DNA of 64,000 bases from Candidatus Aminicenantes bacterium (GCA_026393855.1 JAPKZJ010000090.1:20169-84168); one strand, 5' to 3'. Positions 16,560 through 25,792 are shown, numbered from the stretch's first letter. The notes: a model not told the origin generated them from the letters alone. A program made the numbers and translations.

Positions 16560-17696
16560 ATGGCCGTGACCGTCCGCGAAATCGACACGGAGAACCGCCG
16601 GGACGTTCGGAGATTCGTGGATTTCCCCTTCGAGCTCTATCACGACAGCCGCCTCTGGTCGCCACCCCTGCGGGGGGATGTTCGGCGGGCGCTCGACCGA
16701 CGAAGATACCCGTTCTACAAACGCTCCGAGGCCGCGTTTTTTCTGGCCGAGCGAGACGGCCGAACCCGGGCTCGGATCGCCGTGCTGCTGAATCGCCGCT
16801 ACAACGACTATACCGGCAAGCCGGCGGCGCTGTTCAACTGGTTCGACGCCGAGGACGACGCCGAAGCGGCCCGGGCCGTCATCGACGCGGCCGCGGCCTG
16901 GGCCCGGGCCCGCGGCCTGACCACGCTCTACGGCCCCAAGGGCATGCTGCGCACGGATTGCCCGGGTATTTTGGTCGAAGGATTCGAATACGAGGCGGCC
17001 CTGGGCATGACTTACAACTACGATTACTATCCCCGTTTGCTCGAGGGCGCCGGATTGGTCAAGGAGATCGACTATCTCTCGGGCTATCTCTCGCAAGGCT
17101 ACCGCCTGCCTGATCGCTTGGCCGCCTTGGTCGACAAAATCCGGGAACGGACCGGCCTGCGCGTCCACACCTTCCGGAGCAAACGCGAGCTCAAGCGCTG
17201 GATTCCGGCCTTGCAGAAGATCAACAACGAAGCTTTCGGCCATGTCTGGGGGTTCTATCCGATCGACGCGGACGAGGCTCGGACTGTGGGGAGGCAGCTG
17301 CTTCAAGTCGCCGACCCCAAGCTCCTCAACGTGGTCATGAAGGGCGACGAAATCGCCGGCTTCCTGTTCGTCTTTCGCGATATCTCGGCGGCGCTGCGGG
17401 CGACTCGGGGCCGGATCTGGCCCTTCGGCTGGATCCGGATCGGCTGGGCGCTCAAGACGAGCCGCCGGATGAGCGGCAACGGCGTCGGGCTTCTGCCCAA
17501 GTTCCAGGGCAAGGGGGCGACGGCCCTGCTCTACGCCGAGATCACCCGGACCCTGACTGCGGCCAAGGCCGTCCATTGCGACATCGCCCTGGCCCTGGAG
17601 ACTAACGTCAAAAGCCTGGCCGACATGAACGCCATCGGAACGACCTGGTCCAAGCGCCACCGGGTCTACCGGCGGGATCTTTCGCCGGAACCCTAG
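16560..17696 (+). CDS. GNAT-fold acyltransferase-like protein (YghO-like)
   Basis: The 378-residue protein begins MAVTVREIDTENRRDVRRFV, followed by FPFELYHDSRLWSPPLRGDV. This N-terminus is typical of the YghO-like conserved family. It has two acetyltransferase-like halves; the second contains GVGLLPKFQGKGATALLYAE (about residues 309-328), which resembles the acetyl-CoA binding Q/RxxGxG loop. The substrate is unknown. Related genes often lie near lipid or sphingolipid-like loci, but nothing here confirms that. ATG 16560 is set by the promoter six bases upstream; the upstream frame to 16473 crosses that promoter. Confidence 0.75.
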   Translation: MAVTVREIDTENRRDVRRFVDFPFELYHDSRLWSPPLRGDVRRALDRRRYPFYKRSEAAFFLAERDGRTRARIAVLLNRRYNDYTGKPAALFNWFDAEDDAEAARAVIDAAAAWARARGLTTLYGPKGMLRTDCPGILVEGFEYEAALGMTYNYDYYPRLLEGAGLVKEIDYLSGYLSQGYRLPDRLAALVDKIRERTGLRVHTFRSKRELKRWIPALQKINNEAFGHVWGFYPIDADEARTVGRQLLQVADPKLLNVVMKGDEIAGFLFVFRDISAALRATRGRIWPFGWIRIGWALKTSRRMSGNGVGLLPKFQGKGATALLYAEITRTLTAAKAVHCDIALALETNVKSLADMNAIGTTWSKRHRVYRRDLSPEP

Positions 17697-17707
17697 GCCT
17701 GAAAGAC

Positions 17708-17736
17708 TTGACCTCGGCGGCCGGGCCGAATAGGAT
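17708..17736 (+). promoter_or_regulatory. Promoter of the TSUP permease gene, nearly leaderless
   Basis: TTGACC (17708-17713), a 17-base spacer and TAGGAT (17731-17736), then eight bases before ATG 17745. No ribosome-binding site is seen. Confidence 0.65.
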
Positions 17737-17744
17737 GGCGGACG

Positions 17745-18620
17745 ATGGTCACCATTCTGAAAACCGTCCTCGGGCTCATGACTTCGGCCTTCGGGTTCTA
17801 CTACCTGCGCGATGCTTTCCGGAAGCGCAAGCAGTTTTCGGACACGGCCTGGCCGAAGCTGTGGACAGTCGGGTTCATCACCAATTTCTTCGATACTCTG
17901 GGCATCGGAAGCTTCGCCCAGCAGACGGCCGCTTTCAAGTTTTTCCGGCTGGTCGACGACCGTGTCATCCCAGGCACGATGAACGTCGGTAACACCATCG
18001 CCACCGTGACCCAGGCCTTCCTGTTCATGAGCGCGGTCCCGGTGGAGGCTCTGACCCTCATTTTGATGTCCATTGCCGCCCCGGCCGGGGCCGTCCTGGG
18101 CGCGGGGGTCGTCTGCCGCATGCCCCGGCGCAAGATTCAGCTGGGGATGGGCATCGGCCTCCTGGCGGTGGCCTTGACCATCCTGGCCGGCCTTCTCAAG
18201 TGGTTCCCGCTGGGCGGTGTGGCCATCGGCCTCACGGGCTGGAAGCTGGTCGTGGCCGTGGTCATGAGCTTCGTCTTCGGCGCCCTGCAGACGATCGGGG
18301 TCGGCTTCTACGCTCCCTGCATGGCCATGGTCTACGCCTTGGGCATGCATCCCAAGACGGCCTTCCCGATCATGATGACGGCCACGGCCATGCTGATGGC
18401 CGCCGGCAGCGCCCGCTTCGTCAAAGAGAACGCCTACGACCCCAAGGCCGCCGTCGCCCTGACGGTGTTCGGTGTCCTGGGGGTTTTCCTGGCCGCTTTT
18501 GTCGTCAAATCCCTTCCCCTGACGGTCATGAAATGGGTCGTGCTGGGGGTCGTGCTTTACACCTCGATCTGGATGTTCATCTCATCCCGGCGGACGGAGA
18601 GCCCGCCCGCCTGTCCCTAG
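17745..18620 (+). CDS. TauE/SafE (TSUP) family permease
   Basis: The 291-residue membrane protein has about eight hydrophobic segments. The TSUP half-repeat signatures include NFFDTLGIGSFAQQTAAF near residue 46 and a matching second half around FGALQTIGVGFYAPCMAM near residue 180. The central MNVGNT and loop RMPRRKI are also typical. Members export or import small organosulfur or carboxylate anions such as sulfite or sulfoacetate. The substrate here cannot be set. It stands alone between the GNAT-like gene and a sugar transporter, with its own promoter and about 90 bases to the next gene. Confidence 0.8.
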   Translation: MVTILKTVLGLMTSAFGFYYLRDAFRKRKQFSDTAWPKLWTVGFITNFFDTLGIGSFAQQTAAFKFFRLVDDRVIPGTMNVGNTIATVTQAFLFMSAVPVEALTLILMSIAAPAGAVLGAGVVCRMPRRKIQLGMGIGLLAVALTILAGLLKWFPLGGVAIGLTGWKLVVAVVMSFVFGALQTIGVGFYAPCMAMVYALGMHPKTAFPIMMTATAMLMAAGSARFVKENAYDPKAAVALTVFGVLGVFLAAFVVKSLPLTVMKWVVLGVVLYTSIWMFISSRRTESPPACP

Positions 18621-18649
18621 GCTGCCGGGCGGTCATCTTGCTTCCGGGC

Positions 18650-18679
18650 TTGGAGCGAGCCCGCCCAATCGGATAGAAT
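18650..18679 (+). promoter_or_regulatory. Promoter of the MelB-type transporter gene
   Basis: TTGGAG (18650-18655), an 18-base spacer and TAGAAT (18674-18679). The leader carries GAGGAG before ATG 18712, in contrast to the leaderless genes nearby. Confidence 0.5.
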
Positions 18680-18711
18680 ACCCGCACCGAACAGCCTGAC
18701 GAGGAGATCGC

Positions 18712-20175
18712 ATGCCCCACGCCAAGTCCGGACGGCTTCCCTGGCTGACCAAAGTCATTTACGGCACGGGCGACTGGGGCTTGGCCACGTTCAACACCCT
18801 GCGTCAGATCTTCTACGCCATCTTCCTGACCGACGTCGTCGGTCTGGACCCCCGGCTGGCCTCCTTCGCCGCCTTCGTCGGCGTGGTCTGGGACGCGGTC
18901 AACGACCCGCTGGTCGGCATCATCAGCGATAGAACCCAGACCCGTTGGGGCCGGCGGCGCCCCTTCCTGCTGATCTTCGCCGTCCCCTATGGGCTGGCCT
19001 TCCTGATCCTATGGTGGGCGCCTCCCATCCATAACCAGATTCTGCTGATGCTCTATGTCATGTTGTCCTATGCCGTGAGCGACACCTTCCAGACTCTGGT
19101 CATCGTCCCCTTCCACTCGCTGACGCCGGAGATCTCCTCGGATTACGACGAGAGGACTTCGTTGGCCGGATACCGGATGTTCTTCAATTTCCTGGCCTCG
19201 ATTGCGACGGCCATGGCCTCTCCCATGATCGTGGACGCGGTGATGCGGGGAGGTGGAACTCAGCAGCAGGGCTTCGCCCTGGCCGCGGCCTGCTTCGGCG
19301 TCTCGGCCATCGTGCCGTATCTGTTGATCTTCTTCACCATCAAGGAGAAACCGAGAGAGGACATCAAGGTCGAATCGGCAACCCTCCGCCAGACCGTCCG
19401 GCTGGCCTGGAAGAACGTCCCCTTTCGCTACGCCACCGCCCTCTACATGCTAAACTGGGTGGCCTTCGACCTGACCGGGGTGGTTCTGCCGTACCTTCTC
19501 GTCTACTGGACCATGCGGGGCGACCTGCTGGCCAAGGTGCCCGGGTTGGGCCTACCCATCGAGTCGGCCGTCCTCGGCTTGATGATGATCACGGCCACGA
19601 TCGTCCTGCCGTTCTGGATCTGGCTGGCCAAACGGATCGGCAAGCGGGTGGCCTTCATGTCCGCCCTGGTCTTCTGGATCGTCCTGATGCTCCTCATCCC
19701 GTTCATTCCGCAGGGGGCTACCACCTTGACCCTGGCCTTAGCGGTGGCCATCGGCATCAGCGTCTCGGCCGCCCACGTCCTTCCGGACGCCATCTTCCCG
19801 GACGTCATCGAATGGGACGAGCTGAAGACGGGCCGGCGCCACGAGGGCATCTATTACGGGGCCAAGAACTTCGTCCGCAAGCTGACCACGGCCTTCGCCA
19901 TCTTCATCGTCCTGCAGGTTCTGGGCTGGTTCGGCTATCAGGCTCCGCCCAAGGGCGTGACCAAGTTTGCCCAGCCGGCCTCGGCCCTCAACGCCATCCG
20001 GTTCCTGATCGGCCCGGTCGGGGCGCTGCTGCTCGTGGCCACCCTGGTCGTGACCTGGTTCTACCCTCTTGATCGGGACAAATTCAACCGGGTCCGCCGC
20101 CTCCTGGACCATCGCCGGGACCGCCGGGCCGCCCGCCGGGCAACGGCTTCCGTAGTCCCCCCGCCCGGCTCTTAG
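18712..20175 (+). CDS. MFS sugar:cation symporter, GPH (MelB) family
   Basis: The 487-residue transporter has twelve predicted membrane segments. The family signature VWDAVNDPLVGIISDRTQTR and WGRRRPFLL lies near residues 60-85, with the matching DVIEWDELKTGRRHEGIYYG near residue 363. These are hallmark motifs of glycoside-pentoside-hexuronide:cation symporters. The conserved Asp pair of MelB-type Na+/H+ coupling lies in AVNDP. The sugar is unknown. The nearby GH43 enzyme and hexokinase make plant-derived or host sugars plausible, but that is context only. The C-terminus is basic and probably cytosolic. Confidence 0.9.
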   Translation: MPHAKSGRLPWLTKVIYGTGDWGLATFNTLRQIFYAIFLTDVVGLDPRLASFAAFVGVVWDAVNDPLVGIISDRTQTRWGRRRPFLLIFAVPYGLAFLILWWAPPIHNQILLMLYVMLSYAVSDTFQTLVIVPFHSLTPEISSDYDERTSLAGYRMFFNFLASIATAMASPMIVDAVMRGGGTQQQGFALAAACFGVSAIVPYLLIFFTIKEKPREDIKVESATLRQTVRLAWKNVPFRYATALYMLNWVAFDLTGVVLPYLLVYWTMRGDLLAKVPGLGLPIESAVLGLMMITATIVLPFWIWLAKRIGKRVAFMSALVFWIVLMLLIPFIPQGATTLTLALAVAIGISVSAAHVLPDAIFPDVIEWDELKTGRRHEGIYYGAKNFVRKLTTAFAIFIVLQVLGWFGYQAPPKGVTKFAQPASALNAIRFLIGPVGALLLVATLVVTWFYPLDRDKFNRVRRLLDHRRDRRAARRATASVVPPPGS

Positions 20176-20239
20176 CCGGGCCGGGACGGGGGAGCCGCCC
20201 GCCTCCCCGCTCCAGCCCTGAAGGGGCCGCCCTTGTTTT

Positions 20240-20264
20240 TTGATTTATATTTTTGTGCTATAAT
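20240..20264 (+). promoter_or_regulatory. TATAAT promoter of the RRM gene
   Basis: TATAAT (20259-20264) is perfect. The -35 is uncertain, because several TTG/TTT blocks lie in the T-rich stretch 20233-20245. It predicts a leader of about 125 bases. Confidence 0.5.
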
Positions 20265-20274
20265 TTCGGCCGAG

Positions 20275-20326
20275 AATAAAGGAAGGGTCACGGGACCTGA
20301 CCGGTCGCATACTCCTCTCCTTTATT
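20275..20326 (+). promoter_or_regulatory. Structured 5' leader of the RRM gene
   Basis: AATAAAGGA (20275-20283) pairs perfectly with TCCTTTATT (20318-20326). Inside it, GGTCA (20286-20290) pairs with TGACC (20298-20302). The structure lies in the long leader of a cold-shock-type gene, where temperature-responsive RNA folding is common in other bacteria. Confidence 0.5.
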
Positions 20327-20394
20327 TCGAGCCCCAAGTTCTGGGACGCTCCGGCGAAACAGCCGGGGAAGATCCCTCGTCAAAGGAGACGAGT

Positions 20395-20724
20395 ATGAAC
20401 ATTTACGTTGGAAATCTCTCGTTCAGCGCCACTGACGCCGACCTCAAGGAAACCTTCGGCGCTTACGGCGCGGTAACGACCGCGTCCATCATCAAGGACA
20501 AGTTCAGCGGCGAATCGCGCGGCTTCGGCTTCGTCGAGATGCCGACCAAGGAAGAGGCCGACCGGGCCATCGCCGCCCTGAACGGCCGCGACCTCAAGGG
20601 CCGCAATATGACCGTCAACGAGGCTAAGCCCCGGACTGATCGCCCCCGCAGCGGCGGCGGCTTCGGCGGCGGCGGCGGGCGTGACCGCGGCTTCGGCGGC
20701 GGCGGCGGCGGCCGGCGCTTCTGA
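20395..20724 (+). CDS. RRM-domain RNA-binding protein with glycine-rich tail
   Basis: The 109-residue protein is a single RRM. It has RNP2 (IYVGNL, residues 2-7) and RNP1 (RGFGFVEM, about residues 42-49), followed by NGRDLKGRNMTVNEAKPR and a Gly/Arg-rich tail (FGGGGGRDRGFGGGGGGRRF). This is the layout of the cyanobacterial/Acidobacterial Rbp family, implicated in cold response and RNA chaperoning. It binds single-stranded RNA in the cytoplasm. ATG 20395 follows AAAGGAGACG; longer in-frame starts would run through the folded leader. A terminator follows at 20794, so it is monocistronic. Confidence 0.95.
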   Translation: MNIYVGNLSFSATDADLKETFGAYGAVTTASIIKDKFSGESRGFGFVEMPTKEEADRAIAALNGRDLKGRNMTVNEAKPRTDRPRSGGGFGGGGGRDRGFGGGGGGRRF

Positions 20725-20793
20725 CCCGATTTCCGGTCTCGGCCGACGGCCCGGACCCCGGGTCCGGACGGCCTTACTGATCTTTCGAATTTC

Positions 20794-20826
20794 GAGGGGG
20801 GCGGCCCTTGTCGGCCGTCCCTCTTT
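20794..20826 (+). terminator. Intrinsic terminator after the RRM gene
   Basis: GAGGG (20794-20798) and CGGCC (20802-20806) pair with GGCCG (20813-20817) and CCCTC (20819-20823), with a small internal bulge, followed by TTTATCC. Confidence 0.65.
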
Positions 20827-20899
20827 ATCCTTATCTAGGCCTTTCGCGGCCCGGCCGTGTTTATGATAGGATGGGGACACCCTCGAGGAGGAGACGGCG

Positions 20900-21148
20900 A
20901 TGGCTAAGAATAATCGAGCTTATAAAAGCGCCAAGCGCAATAAGGAAATCTCCCGGCTGAAGAAGGCCGAGGAAAAACGGCGACGCAAGGTTGAGCGCGA
21001 GAAATCCGGCCTCAGCGGCCCCCCGATCGAAGGCATCGACGAAGGCCCCGCCGGCGGAACCGCGGATGACGCCGAAACTCCCGAAACCCCGGAAACCTCC
21101 GAGACCCCCGAAACTGCCCCCGAGTCGCAAGAACCCGCCGCCGGCTGA
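20900..21148 (+). CDS. Small charged protein, unknown function
   Basis: The 82-residue protein has a strongly basic N-terminal half (MAKNNRAYKSAKRNKEISRL, then KKAEEKRRRKVEREK). Its C-terminal half is acidic and threonine/proline-rich, with ETPETPETSETPET repeats. The N-terminus is predicted as a single charged helix and resembles short conserved proteins annotated only as hypothetical in Acidobacteria and Myxococcota. Nucleic-acid or ribosome association is possible from charge alone. A GAGGAGGAG ribosome site gives good support to ATG 20900. The tail repeat is encoded by direct repeats and may vary in length. Confidence 0.75.
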   Translation: MAKNNRAYKSAKRNKEISRLKKAEEKRRRKVEREKSGLSGPPIEGIDEGPAGGTADDAETPETPETSETPETAPESQEPAAG

Positions 21149-21214
21149 AGACGCGGCGCCGGCCTCCCCCCCAGCCCGGCTCACAAGATGGACTTAGACC
21201 TTTGTCCGCTCGAG

Positions 21215-22132
21215 CTACTGCTTCCGCCTCAGGGTCAACAAGGCGTTTGCCCCTTTGATTAAAAGCGTTTCGTTCTTGAGCTCGTATCTTTCGGCTTCTT
21301 CCATGCCGTCGTTGGGCGCCAGGACGAGATTGTTGTGGACGACCGACCATTTGCCCTGCTGCAGGTAGCCGCTGACGTTGAGCGAATAATCCCCGTTTCG
21401 ATCGAACGTCATCACGGCCCGCACCGTCATCCCCGCCGATTTCATGGTCCCTTCCCATGTTCCCGCCAGTTCCTCCGAGGGTGCCGGCGGCTCCGGCAGG
21501 GGCGGCTCGGGATTTGGCTGCAGCTTCGGCGCGGCGGCCGTCTTCAAGGCCTTCACCGAATCTGCAGGTACGCCGATCCGCATAAGCTCCATGGCCTCCT
21601 CGACCGAAAGAGCGGTTTGGACAAATCCCAGCATCTTGCCGAGCTGTTCGAAAACGGGAGGATCGGCTTTCTCCTCGGCCAAGGCTCGAACCTCGGCAAC
21701 GCCCAGGGGACGGCCGCGCAGGGCGAAAATGACGGCGGCCGGGATTTTCTGGCGTTGCAGATTCAGAGCTTCCATGGCTCCCAGCGGCGGTTTCCCCGCA
21801 GCGCCGGCGATCGCGTCGATGATCCGGGCCGTAGGCTGCCCGGCCTTCACCATGCGGATCACGTCTTCGAGGGCGATGTCTCGGGGAGGATTGCCCAGGC
21901 CCTTGATCAGGGCGTCCGAGGCTCCGGCCGCCTTTAGCTGGGCCACATCGGCTTCGGTCAAGGCGAGCTTCGGGCCCGACTTGGCCGCTTCGGCCAGAAT
22001 TTCCGTGTCCGAAAATCCCAGCTTCTTCAGGCTGATGACGTCCTTGACTGTCATCTGGGCCGCCCCCAAGGAGGCGCAGGCAAGCGCCGCGCAGAGGACC
22101 CCCGAGAAACGAAATAGGGATCGAGTCTTCAT
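21215..22132 (-). CDS. Exported helical-repeat protein with a C-terminal beta domain
   Basis: The 305-residue protein has a signal peptide (cleavage near SLGAAQ). About four helical repeats follow (residues 28-195) of the form VKDVISLKKLGFSDTEILAE, recurring as LEDVIRMVKAGQPTARIIDA and VEEAMELMRIGVPADSVKAL. A proline-rich linker (PNPEPPLPEPPAPSE) leads to a small domain, ELAGTWEGTMKSAGMTVRAV, which resembles the lipocalin-like small exported domains. No enzyme motif is seen. GAAAGGAG before ATG supports the start. A role in envelope protein-protein contact is a guess. Confidence 0.75.
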   Translation of the reverse strand: MKTRSLFRFSGVLCAALACASLGAAQMTVKDVISLKKLGFSDTEILAEAAKSGPKLALTEADVAQLKAAGASDALIKGLGNPPRDIALEDVIRMVKAGQPTARIIDAIAGAAGKPPLGAMEALNLQRQKIPAAVIFALRGRPLGVAEVRALAEEKADPPVFEQLGKMLGFVQTALSVEEAMELMRIGVPADSVKALKTAAAPKLQPNPEPPLPEPPAPSEELAGTWEGTMKSAGMTVRAVMTFDRNGDYSLNVSGYLQQGKWSVVHNNLVLAPNDGMEEAERYELKNETLLIKGANALLTLRRKQ

Positions 22133-22278
22133 GCCGTTTCTCCTTTCGAGGCTCTTTTTCTAACGGTCCGATCCAAAAAAGATCTTGAGGGCATGGTGGA
22201 CTACGGAGTCATCATATCGATTATAGGCGAAATTTCAAATTCAGATCCGGGGGACTCAGGGCCGAGAAAGCTCGAAGC

Positions 22279-23235
22279 TCAAGGGAGGTGCCGTGTCGCC
22301 GGTTCGATGAGCGGATGGATCCGGCCCGCTTGGTCGAACTCCACGCGCAGGATCCCCGGCTTCTCGGTGAACGGAGCGTTTTTATCGTTGCCGAAGAACG
22401 TGCTCCACCACCGGCCGTCCTTGTCCTTGAAGAACATGTTGTGCCCGCCGTGGGGGATGGCCAAGTAGCGATCGCTCCACGGGCCGGCCAGCGAGTCGGC
22501 GCTGGCGATCATGCCATGGTACTCGTCGTTGATGAACTCAGCGCACGACAGGTAGTACCGGCCCCTGATCTTGAACACGAACGCCGCCTCGAAGCCCACA
22601 TGGTCGGCGTTGGCCGGCTTGAGCAGGCGAGGCTTCTCGGCCAGGGCACTGAGGTCGTCCTTCAAACGAGCGATCTTGCCATCCTGATAGACGAAGTACA
22701 GCTTCCCGTCGTCGTCCTGGAAGAGCGAGGCGTCGATTTCCTGCGTGAGCGGTCCGTCGGGCTTGACGTCCACGTAGGGGCCCTCGGCCTTGCCGGTCGT
22801 GCTCTTGAGAATTCCCGTGCCCCCGCCCGGCCAGTTGATGCAGTAGGCCAGCCAGAACGTCCCCTTGAGGTAGTGCAGTTCGGGGGCCCAGATCGCCCGA
22901 TGGCCGTCTTTGATCGCCTTCTGCCAGGTGCCGTCCCTCTCGATGGACCACACCAGGCCCAGCGGCTCCCACGTCTTGAGGTCCTTCGACTTCCAGATCC
23001 GGATGCCCTCGTTGGTCTTCCACCAGGTCGGGGCGCCGGTCGTGCCGGTCAAGTAGTAGACGTCGTCCACCAGGCACACACAGGTGTCGCGCACGGGGAA
23101 GTCGAACAGAGGCTTGAGCCCGTCGGGGAGCCTGGCCGCGGACTGACCGGCGGCCGCGGATGGCTTGGTCCCGAGCGCCGCACCCGGTTGGAGTAGGGCG
23201 GTCATCAGAATCATCGCGATGACGGTTATGCGCAT
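22279..23235 (-). CDS. Glycoside hydrolase family 43-like enzyme, exported
   Basis: The 318-residue protein has a signal peptide (MRITVIAMILMTALLQPGAA) and a five-bladed beta-propeller of GH43 type. The three GH43 acids can be placed. The base Asp is in FPVRDTCVCLVDDVYYLTG, the pKa-tuning Asp in TQEIDASLFQDDDGKLYFVY, and the acid Glu in DHVGFEAAFVFKIRGRYYL. It probably removes arabinose or xylose units from plant polysaccharide outside the cytoplasm; the exact activity is open. RIWKSKDLKTWEPLG matches the family blade-1 pattern. It has an AAGGAG ribosome site and stands alone, divergent from nothing and followed by unrelated genes. Confidence 0.85.
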   Translation of the reverse strand: MRITVIAMILMTALLQPGAALGTKPSAAAGQSAARLPDGLKPLFDFPVRDTCVCLVDDVYYLTGTTGAPTWWKTNEGIRIWKSKDLKTWEPLGLVWSIERDGTWQKAIKDGHRAIWAPELHYLKGTFWLAYCINWPGGGTGILKSTTGKAEGPYVDVKPDGPLTQEIDASLFQDDDGKLYFVYQDGKIARLKDDLSALAEKPRLLKPANADHVGFEAAFVFKIRGRYYLSCAEFINDEYHGMIASADSLAGPWSDRYLAIPHGGHNMFFKDKDGRWWSTFFGNDKNAPFTEKPGILRVEFDQAGRIHPLIEPATRHLP

Positions 23236-23347
23236 GTCGTATGCTCCTTACGCTAGGTCGCTCGTCCGACGGACACCGATCGTTTAAAGAATCTAAAAGC
23301 AAATTCCCTCTCGATCATCCACGAGCCGCCCTGACGGCGAACCGGCG

Positions 23348-25792
23348 TCAATTGAGAAGCCGCATCGCCCCGCGCAGCTCGACCAGAAGTCCCGGCGAGC
23401 CGGTGATGATCCCGGAAGGGAAGCGCCGGTCGGCCATGATCTCGTCGTAGAGGCTCATGCCCTTGGCGGCGTTGAGCCCGAGCCCGGCCAAGTACTGCAG
23501 ACGCAGATTGCGGTCGCGGTTGATGGCCGCCCCCTTGAGATACAAGGCCAGGTCCGGCCCATAGCCGGCGAACGTGCCCAGCAGGGCGGTGGCGGAAGGG
23601 AAACCCACTTCCTCGAGCGAGGCCAGAACCGGAGCCTGGGCCGGCGCGGCCAGCCTTCCAGCCAGGGCGTCCAGATCGATGTGCAGCTCTCCGGCCTGCC
23701 CCAACAGCACGACGTCATAGCCCAGGCCTTGTAGGTCGTTACCCCAGATCGTTCCTCTCGGAAAGACGTCGAAGAAAGTGGCCATCTCGCTCTGGACGGC
23801 CTCGCGGGTGCTCTCGTAGAGCGGAACCCATTGGGTCACCAGCCCGCCCGGATTGAGCCTTTGGCGGACAAGCTCGAAATACTCCTTGGAGTAGAGCGAA
23901 GCCGAGCCCTTGACCCAGGGGTGGATGGGGTCCGAGGTGATGATGTCGAACTTTTCGCGCGTGGTCAGGATGTAGTGGCGGGCGTCGTCGATGACGACCT
24001 CGACCCGCGGGTCGTCCAGGACGCCGTGGTTCTGGGCGGCGAAGAATCGGGCCACGACCTTTGGGATGAGCGGCTCGATCTCGCAGATGACGATCCGTTT
24101 GACGCTCGGGTAGGGGACGAACGATCCGGCGGTCACCCCGGCTCCGCAGCCCACGATCAGCACCGATTCGGGCTTGGGATGGAGCAGGGCCGGGATGTGG
24201 CCGAGCATGCGTTGCAGGCGCATGTCCTGCGGGTCGCTCGAGGCTTCGACCTTGCCCGAGACGTGGAAGTTGGTGATCTGTTCGTCCAGCTTGACGACCG
24301 CCACGGATGAGCTCATGCCTTCGCCGACGTAGAGCGGCGTCCCCTTGATGGTTCGGCTGGCCACGGTCCGGCCCCAGGCGATGATCACCCAAGGCACGCC
24401 GGGCACGCTCCAGAGAAGGAGCGCGGTTGCGAGGAGCGCAGCCGTCCATGCCGGGATCGAGATGCCGAGGCCTCGTTTCGTTGCGGCGGCCGCGAGGGGC
24501 TTGCGGCGGTAAACCCCGGCGACAAGGGCGGCGGCGAAGGCCAGGCCGATCATCAGACGCTGGGACTGCTGGGTGCCGATGGTCGGGATGAAGATCAGGC
24601 TGAAGCCGACGGCGCCCAGGATCGCGCCGGCCGTGTTGGCGGCATAGACCTTGGCGACCGAGCGACCGGGATCACGGCCCGGTCCGGCCACGGAGGCCAA
24701 GGTTAGGGGGAAGCTCGCGCCCCAGAGCAGGGCGGCCGGGAAGACCGCCCAGAGGCATCGGATGAGATCGATCTGGAAGACCGGTCCCGGACTCGCGGCC
24801 ATGGTCGCGTTGATCGGCCAAAGCGGCAGAGCTTTTGAAACGGAGAAAGCGGCCCAGGCGATTCCTGCCGTTAACAGGAGCTGGCAGGCTGCGAGCAGAG
24901 ATCGGGCGGGGATTTTCCCCCTGGCCAGGAGCGAGCCGGCGCCGCCGCCCAGGCCGATCCCGGCCAGAAAAACGGCCAGGATAATGGAGAACGTGTAGAC
25001 GGTGCCGCCGAGAAGGAGGGAGAGAAGGCGCGTCCAGACCACTTCCGCGCCGAGGGCACAGAAGCCGGACAGGCCGATGGCGACGAGAACGGCGGCGGTC
25101 CCCCGATCTTCCGATGCGGCCGCCGCGGGAAGGACGGAGGACTCGGCCTCGCCGGACTCCTTCTTCTGCCGGCGGGCGACGAGGGAAAGCACGAGCGCCG
25201 CCGAAGCAACGACCGCGTTGACGGCGACGGCAACGTAGGTGGCGACGCCCATGTCGTAGAGGCGCAGAAGATAGAACCCGGCCAGCAGGCAACCGATCAC
25301 CGCGCCCAGGGTGTTGACGCCGTAGAGCAAGCCCAGCCAGGAAACGCCTCGCGGCGTCGCCTCGATCCAGCGCGAGATCGCGGGCAGGGTGGCGCCCATG
25401 AGGAGGGTGGGAACGAGGAGGCAGGCGGCCCCGACGACGCCGCGGCCGAGCAGTCCGGCGAAGCCGTGCCCTGCCAACGACGAATAGACCCGGACGACGG
25501 CCGGCATGCCGAAAAGGATGGCCAGCCCGCACAAGCCGATGCCCGCTTCGAGCGCGGCGTAAACACGGAGCGGGTTACGGCGGGGAGAAACGAGGCGGGG
25601 CAGAAGAAGGCTGCCGGCGCCCATGCCACCCATGTAAGTCCCCAGAAGAACCGCCAGCGATACCGCAGACGAACCGACCACCATCTCCAATAACTGGAAC
25701 CAGACGATCTCATAGATCAGGGCGGCGCAGCCGCTGCCGAGGAAGAGGACGAGAAGCGCGGGAAGATATCGTGAGGCCGGGCGGTCGTTCAT
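23348..25792 (-). CDS. Fused multi-span membrane protein / spermidine synthase-like domain
   Basis: The 814-residue protein begins with about twelve or more hydrophobic segments (residues 10-500). It then has a class I methyltransferase-fold domain of the spermidine synthase family (about 520-760). The signatures VLIVGCGAGVTAGSF, VICEIEPLIP, VEVVIDDARHYILTT and DIITSDPIHPW are present. Canonical synthase substrate residues are only partly kept, so true aminopropyl transfer is uncertain. Such fusions are common in Acidobacteria and Deltaproteobacteria without known function. ATG 25792 follows GGAGGATCCAGC; the frame to 25882 overlaps the divergent promoter. It shares a 72-base divergent control region with the adenylation megaprotein. 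Confidence 0.8.
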   Translation of the reverse strand: MNDRPASRYLPALLVLFLGSGCAALIYEIVWFQLLEMVVGSSAVSLAVLLGTYMGGMGAGSLLLPRLVSPRRNPLRVYAALEAGIGLCGLAILFGMPAVVRVYSSLAGHGFAGLLGRGVVGAACLLVPTLLMGATLPAISRWIEATPRGVSWLGLLYGVNTLGAVIGCLLAGFYLLRLYDMGVATYVAVAVNAVVASAALVLSLVARRQKKESGEAESSVLPAAAASEDRGTAAVLVAIGLSGFCALGAEVVWTRLLSLLLGGTVYTFSIILAVFLAGIGLGGGAGSLLARGKIPARSLLAACQLLLTAGIAWAAFSVSKALPLWPINATMAASPGPVFQIDLIRCLWAVFPAALLWGASFPLTLASVAGPGRDPGRSVAKVYAANTAGAILGAVGFSLIFIPTIGTQQSQRLMIGLAFAAALVAGVYRRKPLAAAATKRGLGISIPAWTAALLATALLLWSVPGVPWVIIAWGRTVASRTIKGTPLYVGEGMSSSVAVVKLDEQITNFHVSGKVEASSDPQDMRLQRMLGHIPALLHPKPESVLIVGCGAGVTAGSFVPYPSVKRIVICEIEPLIPKVVARFFAAQNHGVLDDPRVEVVIDDARHYILTTREKFDIITSDPIHPWVKGSASLYSKEYFELVRQRLNPGGLVTQWVPLYESTREAVQSEMATFFDVFPRGTIWGNDLQGLGYDVVLLGQAGELHIDLDALAGRLAAPAQAPVLASLEEVGFPSATALLGTFAGYGPDLALYLKGAAINRDRNLRLQYLAGLGLNAAKGMSLYDEIMADRRFPSGIITGSPGLLVELRGAMRLLN

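Noticed and set aside
15600..18350. 916-codon minus-strand frame as one giant protein
   Set aside because: Only the last 286 codons (signal peptide onward, from 16460) look like protein. The rest is antisense to the GNAT-like and TSUP genes.
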